Source: Phenylobacterium sp. NIBR 498073 (GTDB lineage: Bacteria > Pseudomonadota > Alphaproteobacteria > Caulobacterales > Caulobacteraceae). Taken from it: a DNA stretch of 64,000 bases. A program made the position numbers and the translations under genes. Where the stretch lies: the NCBI RefSeq assembly GCF_027286305.1, contig NZ_CP114599.1, positions 2,108,001 to 2,172,000 on the forward strand, written 5' to 3'. The notes under the pieces are model-generated. The model ran no database searches. It was not told the DNA's origin and worked only from the letters and a program-made list of their open reading frames with translations. This document shows, in pieces, positions 1 to 9,400 of the stretch (positions are counted from its first letter, which is position 1; each line of letters starts with the position of its first letter).

Positions 1-276
1 CGGTTCCTGTTCCGCAACACCGCCGCGGAAAAGCCGGTCGCCGCGCTCAGCGGCGGCGAGCGCCTGCGCGCGGCCATGGCCTGCGTGCTGATGTCGGCGA
101 CGCCGCCCCAGCTGCTCGTCCTCGACGAGCCGACCAACCACCTGGACCTCGACTCGATCGCGGCGGTCGAGGCGGCGCTGCGCGGCTATGACGGAGCGAT
201 TCTGGTGGTCAGCCACGACCGCGATTTTCTGAACGCGATCTCCGTGGATCGGGAAGTGCGGCTAGGCGACGACTAG
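1..276 (+). CDS. ABC-F family ATPase, C-terminal fragment
   Basis: Only the last 91 residues are in the window; the frame is open from base 1, so the gene starts upstream. The fragment is the end of the second nucleotide-binding domain of an ABC-F protein: signature LSGGE near residues 16-20, Walker B LLVLDEP near 38-44 followed by the NHLD typical of ABC-F proteins, and an H-loop SHDRDF near 74-79. ABC-F proteins are soluble tandem ATPases that usually act on the ribosome (translation factors or antibiotic protection); the exact subfamily cannot be told from this piece. No C-terminal extension follows the ATPase domain. Its stop overlaps the stop of the convergent PAS gene by 4 nt. Confidence 0.9.
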   Translation, partial: RFLFRNTAAEKPVAALSGGERLRAAMACVLMSATPPQLLVLDEPTNHLDLDSIAAVEAALRGYDGAILVVSHDRDFLNAISVDREVRLGDD

Positions 277-1184
277 GCCTGGCTGGAGTCCAGGGTCACC
301 GCCGCGACCAGGCCGTCGGGGACCAGGTCGCGGATGATGCTGGCCAGGCCGATGCGCACCGCCAGCTCGCCGCCGTCCTTGACCAGCAGGGTGGTGGCGA
401 CCTGGCTCGGCTGGCCGCCCTGCAGCACGGCTTCCAGCGCCGCGGTCAGGTCGGCGCGGTCGCGCGGCCGGGCGATGTCGGGCAGGCGGCAGGAAACCAG
501 TTCGTCGGCCGAGAAGCCAAGCAGCTTGGCGAACCCCGGATCGATGGTGGCCAGAACTCCGCGGACATTGAGCCGCAGAACCATCACCTGCGGCAGCATC
601 GACAGCGCCGCGTCCAGGGCGCGCGCTTCGTTCAGCTGCGCCTGCATCTCGCGCTCGGCGGTGCGGTTTTGGATCAGCACCGCCACGCCGCCTGGATAGG
701 GAAAGGCGCGGAAGCCGTAGTGGCGCACGCCGGGCGCGTCGCCAGGCGCCTCGAACTCCAGCGTCTCGCCGCTCCGCAGCGCGCGCTTGAGCTGCTCGCC
801 CATCAGCGAGCGGGCGGTCGCCGGAAACAGGTCTTCCCAGAACCGGCCGACCAGCTGCGAGGCGCTATGGCCCACCAGCGCTTCGAACACGTGGTTCACG
901 GCGGTGATGTGCAACTGGGAGTTCACGGCCATGAACGCCTCGGTCACATGATCGAGGATTGCGTGCTGGCTGGTCTCGAAGAACGGTTCGTTGTCTTCGC
1001 GCGGGTGGAAGGAATGGTCTTCCTTCGATGCTGAGTAGTAGTCGGCCGATACCAATACTACCCGTGGTCGCCCGTGGTGGGTAACGATGACCGGACCGCC
1101 CAATGCTCGATCCTGCCACTGTCCGAAATTCCGGCTGATCTCGCCGGCGGTAACGACGGAAGGCTCCCCGTGGCCATTGTTCAT
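273..1184 (-). CDS. Phd/YefM-like N-terminal domain fused to two PAS domains
   Basis: 303 residues. Residues about 9-50 resemble the Phd/YefM antitoxin fold: VVTAGEISRNFGQ, then PVIVTHHGRPRVVLVSADYY, the usual 'interference with a gene' hairpin seen in antitoxins that bind DNA. No toxin gene is adjacent. Two PAS-like segments follow, about 75-180 (ending in the PYPGGVAVLIQNRT strand) and about 190-300 (GFSADELVSCRLPDI). There is no kinase, GGDEF or receiver domain, so the likely role is a sensor that reads a signal through PAS and acts through DNA binding or a partner; that role is inferred. ATG at 1184 has GGAAG five bases upstream. A cluster of TGCGTA repeats lies about 160 bp upstream. Confidence 0.75.
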   Translation of the reverse strand: MNNGHGEPSVVTAGEISRNFGQWQDRALGGPVIVTHHGRPRVVLVSADYYSASKEDHSFHPREDNEPFFETSQHAILDHVTEAFMAVNSQLHITAVNHVFEALVGHSASQLVGRFWEDLFPATARSLMGEQLKRALRSGETLEFEAPGDAPGVRHYGFRAFPYPGGVAVLIQNRTAEREMQAQLNEARALDAALSMLPQVMVLRLNVRGVLATIDPGFAKLLGFSADELVSCRLPDIARPRDRADLTAALEAVLQGGQPSQVATTLLVKDGGELAVRIGLASIIRDLVPDGLVAAVTLDSSQA

Positions 1185-1341
1185 CGCACTTCCAAGCTTC
1201 GCGTGAATTCCGCGGACTGCGCAATTCCCGGAAGGCTCGCCCCCAAGGCCCAGCTACGCTTAACCAAACGCTAGCGTTGCTTCGTGGCAGAGCGCAACTC
1301 GAAATATGTCGCCTGCGCTGAAGGATTGTCGTCCGCAAAAG

Positions 1342-1380
1342 ATGCGTAAAATGCGTACTTTATGCGCTTACTCTACGCAA
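1342..1380. promoter_or_regulatory. TGCGTA repeat cluster, possible operator
   Basis: Within about 40 bp the element ATGCGTA occurs at 1342 and 1351, ATGCGC at 1362, and the inverted TACGCA at 1374. The stretch is markedly more AT-rich than its surroundings. It lies upstream of the Phd-PAS gene, whose start is at 1184. Phd-type proteins usually repress their own promoter through short palindromes, so autoregulation is a reasonable guess. No promoter hexamers were assigned. Confidence 0.35.
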
Positions 1381-1459
1381 AGGTGAGAGGTCGCCAACCT
1401 GCTCGCGAGGGAGCGGCCCCGGACCGACACGCCCGAGGCCGCCCGACGTCGCGGCGGAG

Positions 1460-1888
1460 CTAGGCCGCGGCCTTGCGCACCACGCGGAAGGTGCCGTTGG
1501 CCCGCGCGCAGGGCTCACCGTCGGCGGTGACGAAGGCCTGGGCGAAGGCCAGGGTGGAGCCCGGCTTCACGAACACGGTGTCGAACTCCAGCCACTGGCC
1601 GATCTTCGCCGCGCCCAGGAAGTCGAGCGCGAGGTTGACGGTCACCAGGCTGGCGTCCGGCCCCAGCCGGTGCGCGCAGGAGAGGCCCATGGCGTTGTCG
1701 GCCAGGGCGCTGATCAGCCCCCCGTGCACCATGCCGCGGCTGTTGGTGTGCGCGGCCTCGGCCACCAGCCCCAGCACCACCGCGCTGTCGGTGCGGCGGC
1801 TGTAGATCGGCTCCCAGGGGTCGGTCAGCGGACTTTGCCGGAAGTGCCGCTGGAAGCCGAGCGGGATGGCGAGGGTCTCCTGCATCAT
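1460..1888 (-). CDS. PaaI-family hotdog thioesterase
   Basis: 142 residues from ATG 1888, which has GAGG six bases upstream; a GTG at 1900 that overlaps the ribH stop by 4 nt is an alternative start. The hotdog core is visible: NSRGMVHGGLISALADNAMG, with the HGG active-site motif of PaaI/YbgC-like acyl-CoA thioesterases, then a long beta strand VTVNLALDFLGAAKIGQWLEF. The family hydrolyses acyl-CoA thioesters in the cytoplasm; the substrate here is unknown. It is the second gene behind ribH, so its mRNA probably also carries the FMN riboswitch, although no link to flavin metabolism is evident from the protein. Confidence 0.85.
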   Translation of the reverse strand: MMQETLAIPLGFQRHFRQSPLTDPWEPIYSRRTDSAVVLGLVAEAAHTNSRGMVHGGLISALADNAMGLSCAHRLGPDASLVTVNLALDFLGAAKIGQWLEFDTVFVKPGSTLAFAQAFVTADGEPCARANGTFRVVRKAAA

Positions 1889-1896
1889 CCCATGCC

Positions 1897-2394
1897 TCAC
1901 GCCGCCGCGGCGAGCTTGGCCAGGCTGGCGATGGTCTTGGCCACGGCCTGGGCCGCCTCCGCGCCCTTGGTCAGGAAGTGCTCGCGGAAGAAGGTCTGGT
2001 GGACGTCGTGCTCATGGAAATGGTGCGGCGTCAGCACCACCGAGAACACCGGCACCTCGGTCGAGAGCTGCACCTGCATCAGGCCGCTGATCACCGTCGA
2101 GGCCACGAAATCGTGGCGATAGATGCCGCCGTCGACCACGAAGCCGGCGGCGACGATGGCGGCGTACTTGCCGGTCTTGGCCAGGGTTTGGGCGTGCAGC
2201 GGGATTTCAAAGGCGCCGGGCACCTCGAACCGGTCGATGGCGCTCTCCGAAAAGCCGAGGCCGCCGATCTCCTTCAGGAAGCCCTGATAGGCGTTGTCGA
2301 CGATCTCGCTGTGCCAGCCGGACTGGACGAAGGCGATGCGGGCCAGACGGAAGGCGCCGTTGGCGGTGGGGACTTCGAAGTGGGTGACAGTCAT
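1897..2394 (-). CDS. ribH: 6,7-dimethyl-8-ribityllumazine synthase, type II (RibH2-like)
   Basis: 165 residues. It condenses 5-amino-6-ribitylaminouracil with dihydroxybutanone phosphate in the penultimate step of riboflavin synthesis. Visible family marks are SGWHSEIVD, the FEVPGAFEIPLHA loop, VDGGIYRHDFVAS and VVLTPHHFHEHDVHQTFFREHF. The last two are much closer to the remembered Brucella RibH2 (decameric type II enzyme) than to the common icosahedral type. ATG 2394 is preferred because AGGGA lies seven bases upstream; an in-frame ATG at 2424 lies in the loop of the regulatory hairpin. No other rib gene is nearby, so this is a stand-alone, riboswitch-controlled second copy or the sole enzyme. 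Confidence 0.95.
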   Translation of the reverse strand: MTVTHFEVPTANGAFRLARIAFVQSGWHSEIVDNAYQGFLKEIGGLGFSESAIDRFEVPGAFEIPLHAQTLAKTGKYAAIVAAGFVVDGGIYRHDFVASTVISGLMQVQLSTEVPVFSVVLTPHHFHEHDVHQTFFREHFLTKGAEAAQAVAKTIASLAKLAAAA

Positions 2395-2401
2395 GGTCAG
2401 A

Positions 2402-2434
2402 TCCCTGAGATGGATTGAAACCACGACTCAGGGA
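2402..2434 (-). promoter_or_regulatory. SD-sequestering hairpin of the ribH riboswitch
   Basis: TCCCTGAG at 2402-2409 and CTCAGGGA at 2427-2434 are perfectly complementary over 8 bp. On the minus strand the downstream arm contains the AGGGA Shine-Dalgarno of ribH, so the stem would hide the ribosome site. This suggests that FMN binding blocks translation rather than transcription; no U-run follows the hairpin. Confidence 0.65.
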
Positions 2435-2496
2435 GACGCTAGGCCCCGGCCAGGGAATCCCGCACGCAGGCGTGCAAGGACTGGCCGTCGCCAGCG

Positions 2497-2644
2497 GTTC
2501 TCATAACCGGACTCTAACCGTCGGCTCCGGAATCGCACCGGAATCTGCTGTCCCCGACGACCTATCGACCGCCAGGCGCCCGCGGGCTCGTGCGGCCGAA
2601 GCCGCCATTACCGCCGGTGGGGACTTTCACCCCGCCCTGAGAAC
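2497..2644 (-). ncRNA. FMN riboswitch (RFN element)
   Basis: Read on the minus strand, the conserved RFN blocks appear in order: a GTTCTCA start, GGGCGGGGTGAAAGTCCCC, ACCGGCGGTAAT, AGCCCGCG, a CAGCAGATTC block, GGTGCGATTCCGGAGCCGAC, GGTTAGAGTCCGG, then TGAGAAC. The terminal P1 helix pairs GTTCTCA (2638-2644) with TGAGAAC (2497-2503). It lies about 100 nt upstream of ribH and acts through the SD-sequestering stem at 2402-2434. FMN binding normally lowers expression of the downstream gene. Confidence 0.95.
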
Positions 2645-2680
2645 GCGGTCGCCGGAACAGCCCGACGACAGCGGCAAGGG

Positions 2681-2702
2681 TAGGCCCATGACCCAACGTC
2701 AA
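2681..2702 (-). promoter_or_regulatory. Probable housekeeping-sigma promoter of ribH
   Basis: The minus strand has TTGACG at 2702-2697, matching the Caulobacter sigma-73 -35 consensus, and GCCTAC about 10-11 bp downstream as a partial match to the -10 GCTANAWC. Transcription would start near 2672, about 30 nt before the riboswitch. A small inverted repeat AAACA-AG-TGTTT (2702-2713) touches the -35 region. Confidence 0.5.
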
Positions 2703-2751
2703 ACAAGTGTTTAATTTCTGAGGCGGGGCCCCAGAGGGGCTGACAGCCCGT

Positions 2752-3195
2752 CTACGCTCGCTTGTTCAGCGTGATCGAGGTGGCCGAGGCGGCCGGCGCG
2801 GCGACCCCGCCGCGGCCGTAGCCCGAACCAGTGTTGCGCTTGGAGGCCACTTCCTCGGCGATCGCCCGAACCAGGCCCTCGGTGACCGTCTTGGCGGCGT
2901 CCAGGGCGCGGCCTTGGCGAGCCAGCACGGCGTCGAACGCCTCGGTGGCGCGGATCAGCCGCGTGCGCTGGACCAGCGGCGCGCCGGCCACCAGGTTCGG
3001 GTTGGCGCGCACGCGGGCCGACTCGTGACGATAGACGTTGGCCAGCTTCGAGGTTTCCTCGATGTGCAGCGCTGCGTCCTGGGGCCGGCGCTCCTCGAAC
3101 GCCAGCGCCTCGTGCGCGATGAGCTCGGTCAGGCGCTCGGTCAGAACGATCAGTTGTTCGACGCGGTCGGTCGCGTCCGTGGCGGAGATCGCCAT
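2752..3195 (-). CDS. flbY: Flagellar protein FlbY
   Basis: 147 residues, largely helical, no signal peptide or membrane segment; the C-terminal 25 residues are Ala/Gly-rich and probably disordered. Identification rests on its place as the last gene of the flgI-cheL-flbY operon as known in Caulobacter, and on size and character. Family function is poorly defined; it is needed for flagellin export or assembly, perhaps as a chaperone-like FlgN-type protein (its ERLTELIAHEALAFEERRPQD region is FlgN-like). AGGAG lies nine bases before ATG 3195. An 11-bp gap separates it from cheL. Confidence 0.75.
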   Translation of the reverse strand: MAISATDATDRVEQLIVLTERLTELIAHEALAFEERRPQDAALHIEETSKLANVYRHESARVRANPNLVAGAPLVQRTRLIRATEAFDAVLARQGRALDAAKTVTEGLVRAIAEEVASKRNTGSGYGRGGVAAPAASATSITLNKRA

Positions 3196-3206
3196 GCCAA
3201 ACTCTC

Positions 3207-3515
3207 CTAACTCAGACCTTGAAGCTTCAACATTTCCTGGGCGACCCGATCGGACAGGCCGACGCCGCCGGCCTTGCCGACCTGCTTGGCCATGGCGTCG
3301 CTCAGGAACGACTTGAACGCCGCCTCGCCATGGCCGCCGTTGAACGGCGCCTCGGCCCCGACGTCCTTGAACATCTGGCTCAGCATCACCGACAGGAACG
3401 AGGCCTCGAAGTCCTTGGCGGTCTTCTCGATCTGGCCGCGCTTGGCCAGTTGCTCGGCGGTGAGCTGCGGCGTCGCCGCCGTCGGAACGCTGAAGGTGCT
3501 GGAGGTCAGGTCCAT
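3207..3515 (-). CDS. cheL: Rod-binding FlgJ N-domain-like protein (CheL)
   Basis: 102 residues. The core [20 protein letters not shown], then [31 protein letters not shown], matches the N-terminal rod-binding domain of FlgJ; no muramidase domain is attached, as is usual in alphaproteobacteria where a separate lytic enzyme does that job. In Caulobacter the equivalent gene is called cheL. It should help assemble the flagellar rod in the periplasm. ATG 3515 is preferred: GAGG lies seven bases upstream and its A is shared with the flgI stop; GTG 3518 is an alternative. Translationally coupled to flgI. Confidence 0.85.
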   Translation of the reverse strand: MDLTSSTFSVPTAATPQLTAEQLAKRGQIEKTAKDFEASFLSVMLSQMFKDVGAEAPFNGGHGEAAFKSFLSDAMAKQVGKAGGVGLSDRVAQEMLKLQGLS

Positions 3516-4621
3516 CACATCACCTCGATGTCGGCTTGCAGCGCGCCGGCCGCCTTGATGGTCTGCAGGATCGAGATCATGTCTCGCGGCGTGACGCCCA
3601 GCGCGTTCAGCCCGGCGACCAGGCTGGCCAGCGAGGCTCCGTCGCGCAGGGTGATGAACTTCTTGCCCTTCTCCTCGTCCACCTGGACGTCGGACTGCGG
3701 GACCACCGCGGTCTGGCCGCGGCTGAACGGGGCCGGTTGGCTGACCGCCGGGCTCTCGCGCACGGTGATGGTCAGGTTGCCCTGGGCGATGGCGACCGTG
3801 GAGACGCGGACGTTCTCGCCCATCACGATCACGCCGGCGACCTCGTCGATCACCACCTTGGCCGGGCTGTCGGTCTCGACGCTCAGGTTCTCGACTTGCG
3901 ACATGAACGAGACCATGTCCTGGCCGCCCGGCGAGCGGATCGTGACGATGGTCGGGTTGTCGGCGCGCGCGGCGCCGGGGAAGCGGGTGTTGACCGCATC
4001 GGCGATCTTGCGGGCGGTCGAGAAGTCGGGATTGCGCAGGGTCATGCGCAACTCGCCCATGCTCGCCATCTGGAAGCCGATCTCGCGCTCGACGATGGCC
4101 CCGCCGGCGATCCGGCCGGCCGTCGGAACGCCCTTGGACACTGACGAGCCCGAGGCGCCGCCGGCCGAGATCGAGCCGGTCTGCACCGTGCCCTGGCTGA
4201 CCGCGTAGGCCTGGCCGTCGGCGCCCAGCAGCGGGGTGACCAGCAGCGTGCCGCCCTGCAGGCTCTTGGCGTCGCCCATGGCCGACACGGTCGCGTCGAT
4301 CGGCGCGCCGGCGGCGACGAAGGCGGGGAGGCGGGCCGTCACCATCACGGCGGCGACGTTCTTGGTGTTGAGGTTGGTGTCGCGGGTGTTGACCCCCAGC
4401 CGCTCGAGCATGGCCTCCAGGCTCTGGCGGGTGAACGGGGCGTTGCGCAGGCTGTCGCCGGTGCCGTTCAGGCCGACCACCAGGCCGTAGCCGACCAGCA
4501 TGTTGTCGCGCACGCCCTCGAACTCGACGATGTCCTTGATCCGCGACTTCGCGAAGGCCGGCCCCGAAACCAGGGCGGCGGCGACGAAAGCGGCGCTGAA
4601 GAGGCGGAAAGTTCGACGCAT
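3515..4621 (-). CDS. flgI: Flagellar basal-body P-ring protein FlgI
   Basis: 368 residues, the normal size of the P-ring protein, which forms the bushing around the rod in the peptidoglycan layer. A Sec signal peptide is seen at residues 1-24 ([20 protein letters not shown], then PAFA). Diagnostic stretches are [52 protein letters not shown] and the C-terminal [23 protein letters not shown] 4621 is chosen over an upstream ATG at 4687 because it begins the signal peptide and has GAGG just upstream. First gene of the flgI-cheL-flbY operon, divergent from fliX; the shared region holds a candidate CtrA site. Confidence 0.97.
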   Translation of the reverse strand: MRRTFRLFSAAFVAAALVSGPAFAKSRIKDIVEFEGVRDNMLVGYGLVVGLNGTGDSLRNAPFTRQSLEAMLERLGVNTRDTNLNTKNVAAVMVTARLPAFVAAGAPIDATVSAMGDAKSLQGGTLLVTPLLGADGQAYAVSQGTVQTGSISAGGASGSSVSKGVPTAGRIAGGAIVEREIGFQMASMGELRMTLRNPDFSTARKIADAVNTRFPGAARADNPTIVTIRSPGGQDMVSFMSQVENLSVETDSPAKVVIDEVAGVIVMGENVRVSTVAIAQGNLTITVRESPAVSQPAPFSRGQTAVVPQSDVQVDEEKGKKFITLRDGASLASLVAGLNALGVTPRDMISILQTIKAAGALQADIEVM

Positions 4622-4762
4622 GGGACCTCGACGCAATACGGACGGCAAAGAGCTTGCTGGTCCCTTGCGACGGGCGTGCCAGTTCAAAAAGTGAGCAAAA
4701 TCAATGGTGAAGGTTTGCGCGGCGCCGCATCGGAGGCGCCTGGCGGCAGAAATTGCCCGGCA

Positions 4763-4777
4763 TTAACCATACCATAA
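4763..4777 (+). promoter_or_regulatory. Candidate CtrA box between flgI and fliX
   Basis: TTAACCAT at 4763-4770 is the extended CtrA half-site; seven bases after the first TTAA comes ATAA, so the box is TTAA-N7-ATAA, one base off the full consensus. It sits 46 bp before the fliX ATG. CtrA control of fliX and flgI (class II flagellar genes) is established in C. crescentus. Confidence 0.5.
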
Positions 4778-4822
4778 GCTTGCCCCGAGAGATTTGGGAC
4801 GAAGCATGGTAGAGGGCCTTTC

Positions 4823-5254
4823 ATGAAGGTCAGCGGAACAAGCGGCGTTGGATCGGCCGCCGGGCCGGGCAAGGCTAAGTCGGCCGGCGGCGAAGGCTTC
4901 CAGATCGCCCAACCCACAGCGGCTGCAGGCGCAGCTCAGGTCGCGCGCGCCGGCGGGGTCGGCGGGGTGATGAGCGTCGATGCGATCCTCGCCCTGCAGG
5001 AGATCGGCGGGCCGCTGGAACGCCGCCGCCGCGCCGTTGGGCGCGCAGGCAAGATTCTCGACGTTCTCGAAGACGTGAAGATCGCGCTCCTTTCGGGCGA
5101 CGTGTCGGTGGACGATCTAGATCGCCTGAAGCGGGCGGTCGCCGAGGAGCGGCAAGGCTCGGACGACGAACGCCTAGAAGGTGTATTGAACGAGATTGAA
5201 ACCCGTGCTGCCGTGGAGCTCGCTAAACTCGAGCGCGCGAATCGTGCGGCGTAA
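4823..5254 (+). CDS. fliX: Flagellar assembly regulator FliX
   Basis: 143 residues. FliX is the trans-acting factor that couples class II flagellar assembly to the sigma-54 activator FlbD in Caulobacter. The N-terminal 50 residues are low-complexity Gly/Ala/Gln; the helical core MSVDAILALQEIGGPLERRR (about 50-70) and AGKILDVLEDVKIALLSGDV (about 75-95) is the conserved part. Divergent from flgI, as in C. crescentus. Followed about 100 bp later by dksA on the same strand, also the Caulobacter order. Confidence 0.9.
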   Translation: MKVSGTSGVGSAAGPGKAKSAGGEGFQIAQPTAAAGAAQVARAGGVGGVMSVDAILALQEIGGPLERRRRAVGRAGKILDVLEDVKIALLSGDVSVDDLDRLKRAVAEERQGSDDERLEGVLNEIETRAAVELAKLERANRAA

Positions 5255-5353
5255 TGGCCTGCGGAGAGCGAGGTTCGTTGAAAGCGGATTTCTATTTGGT
5301 ATAAGCGGCCCGCGTTTCGTCGGGTTGATGTACCGAGGGGGCTTGAGGCGTCT

Positions 5354-5782
5354 ATGAGCACGGCCACGATGTTGGCGGAAAAGCCTGAATATCGTCCTTC
5401 CGAGGACGAGGAATTCATGAATGAGCGGCAGCTTGAGTACTTCAAACAAAAGCTGCTGAACTGGAAAGAGGACATCCTTCGCGAGTCCCGGGAAACTCTC
5501 GCTCATCTTCAGACTGAGACCGAGAACCATCCCGACTTGGCGGACAGGGCGACGTCGGAAACTGACCGAGCCCTCGAACTCCGCACTCGCGATCGCCAGC
5601 GCAAGTTGATCTCCAAGATCGACGAGGCGTTGCGGCGGATCGAGGATGGATCGTACGGCTACTGCGAAGACACCGGCGAGCCGATCGGCGTCGCCCGCCT
5701 CGAAGCCCGTCCGATCGCGACCTTGAGCCTGGAGGCCCAGGAGCGGCACGAACGCCGCGAACGGGTCCATCGGGACGACTGA
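5354..5782 (+). CDS. dksA: RNA polymerase-binding transcription factor DksA
   Basis: 142 residues. DksA binds the RNA polymerase secondary channel and works with ppGpp. The coiled-coil with the acidic tip is seen at about 35-95 (NHPDLADRATSETDRALELR), then the zinc-finger region GSYGYCEDTGEPIGVARLEA and RPIATLSLEAQERHERRERV. Of the four zinc-ligand cysteines in E. coli DksA only the first remains (C, then T, S and A), so this copy should not hold zinc in the classical way; alphaproteobacterial DksA proteins often show this. An intrinsic terminator follows at once. Confidence 0.95.
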   Translation: MSTATMLAEKPEYRPSEDEEFMNERQLEYFKQKLLNWKEDILRESRETLAHLQTETENHPDLADRATSETDRALELRTRDRQRKLISKIDEALRRIEDGSYGYCEDTGEPIGVARLEARPIATLSLEAQERHERRERVHRDD

Positions 5783-5788
5783 GATTGA

Positions 5789-5818
5789 GAAGGGCGATCC
5801 TCCGGGGTCGCCCTTCTT
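5789..5818 (+). terminator. Intrinsic terminator after dksA
   Basis: GAAGGGCGA (5789-5797) pairs with TCGCCCTTC (5808-5816) around a 10-nt loop, followed by TTCAT. It lies 6 bp after the dksA stop. Confidence 0.8.
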
Positions 5819-5915
5819 CATATGGCCATGAGACTGTCGCGCAGCATTCACGCGGCTGAACTCGTGTCGTCATGCGCAAGGGCTAGCAGCCTCCCAGTTG
5901 TTTCGGGGGATTGCT

Positions 5916-8306
<2,391 letters not shown>

Positions 8307-8313
8307 GGGCGCG

Positions 8314-9371
8314 ATGGGCGACATCACGCGGCGCGGCCTGGCGGGCCTGGCCCTGGCGGCCGTCCCGGCGGGCGCCGGTGCGGCCGACGCCCTGGCCGCG
8401 CTGAACATCACCGAGAACCCGTTCGGCCCCAGCGCCGCCGCCCGCGCGGCGCTGGCCAAGGCTGTGACCCACGTCGAGCACTATCCCCACGCCGAGGAAG
8501 CGGCGCTGGTGGCCGTGATCGCCAAGGCCAACGGCGTCACTCCGGCCCATGTGGCGATCTCCACCGGCGCTCTGGAGCCGCTGGCCATGATGTCGTCCTT
8601 CTGGACCAAGGGCGGCGTTCAGCTCGCACCGGCCCTGACCTACGACACCCACATCAGTTACGCCGCGCGGGTGGGCCAGCAGGCCCGCCGTGTGGCGATG
8701 GCGCCAGACCAGCAGATCGACTTCGCCGCCATGGCGCGGTCGCTGGGGCCGGACGTGCAGTTGTCCTACGTCTGCAACCCCAACAATCCGACCGGCCTGC
8801 TCGCCGATCGGACGGCGTTGCGCAGCTTCTGCATCCACGCCGCCAGATTCGCCCCGGTGATCGTCGACGAAGCCTTCATCGACATGAGCCTGGATCCGGC
8901 GAGAGCGTCGTCGACCTGGTGCGTGAAGGCCACGACGTGATCGTCGTCGGCACCTTTTCCAAGAGCTACGCGCTGGCCGCGGTGCGCATCGGCTACTGCA
9001 TCGCCCAGCCTGAAAGGGCGCGGGCGATCCGCATGCTGCTGGCGCCCTCGCGCAACGGGCCGGGTTTGTCGGCGGCGGCCGTCAGCTACCGCGACACGGA
9101 CTATCTGGCCGCCTCCAACAGGGCGATGGAGCAGGGGCGTCAGGTCCTCTACCGCGCCTGCGACACGGTCAAGATTCCCTATCTCCGCTCACATGGCAGC
9201 TATGTCTGGGCCAATTTCGGCACGGCCCGGACGATCAAGCGGCTGGAGGCCGAGGGCGTGATGCTGCGCCTGTTCGCTGGCGCCGCCCCCGGCTGGGCGC
9301 GAGCTGCGGTCGCCGACCCGACCGCCATGGCCCACTTCGCGCGCGTCTTGCCGAAGGTAATGGCCGCCTAG
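8314..9371 (+). pseudogene. Tat-targeted HisC-like aminotransferase, frameshifted
   Basis: A fold-type I PLP aminotransferase is split between two frames. The first part (8314-8940) has a twin-arginine leader, TRRGLAGLALAAVPAGA, then LNITENPFGPSAAAR, NPNNPTG and VIVDEAFIDM. It then runs out of frame. The second part has SVVDLVREGHDVIVVGTFSK with the PLP lysine, and continues to VMAA at 9371. The two join perfectly if one base is restored near 8899-8901 (DPA to ESVV). Its family is secreted HisC-like enzymes; coupling to the TonB receptor suggests periplasmic processing of an amino compound. A sequencing error cannot be excluded. Confidence 0.85.
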
Positions 9372-9400
9372 CTCTGGCCCCCGGCGAATGGCGAGGCTAC

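Noticed and set aside
2702..2713. AAACA-AG-TGTTT inverted repeat near the ribH promoter as a fatty-acid regulator site
   Set aside because: It lacks the outer C/G of the motif and the gene is under riboswitch control; probably chance in an AT-rich promoter.
8919..9371. Independent aminotransferase gene starting at GTG 8919
   Set aside because: It lacks the N-terminal half of the fold and continues the frame of the preceding part after one base is restored; it is the second half of a pseudogene.
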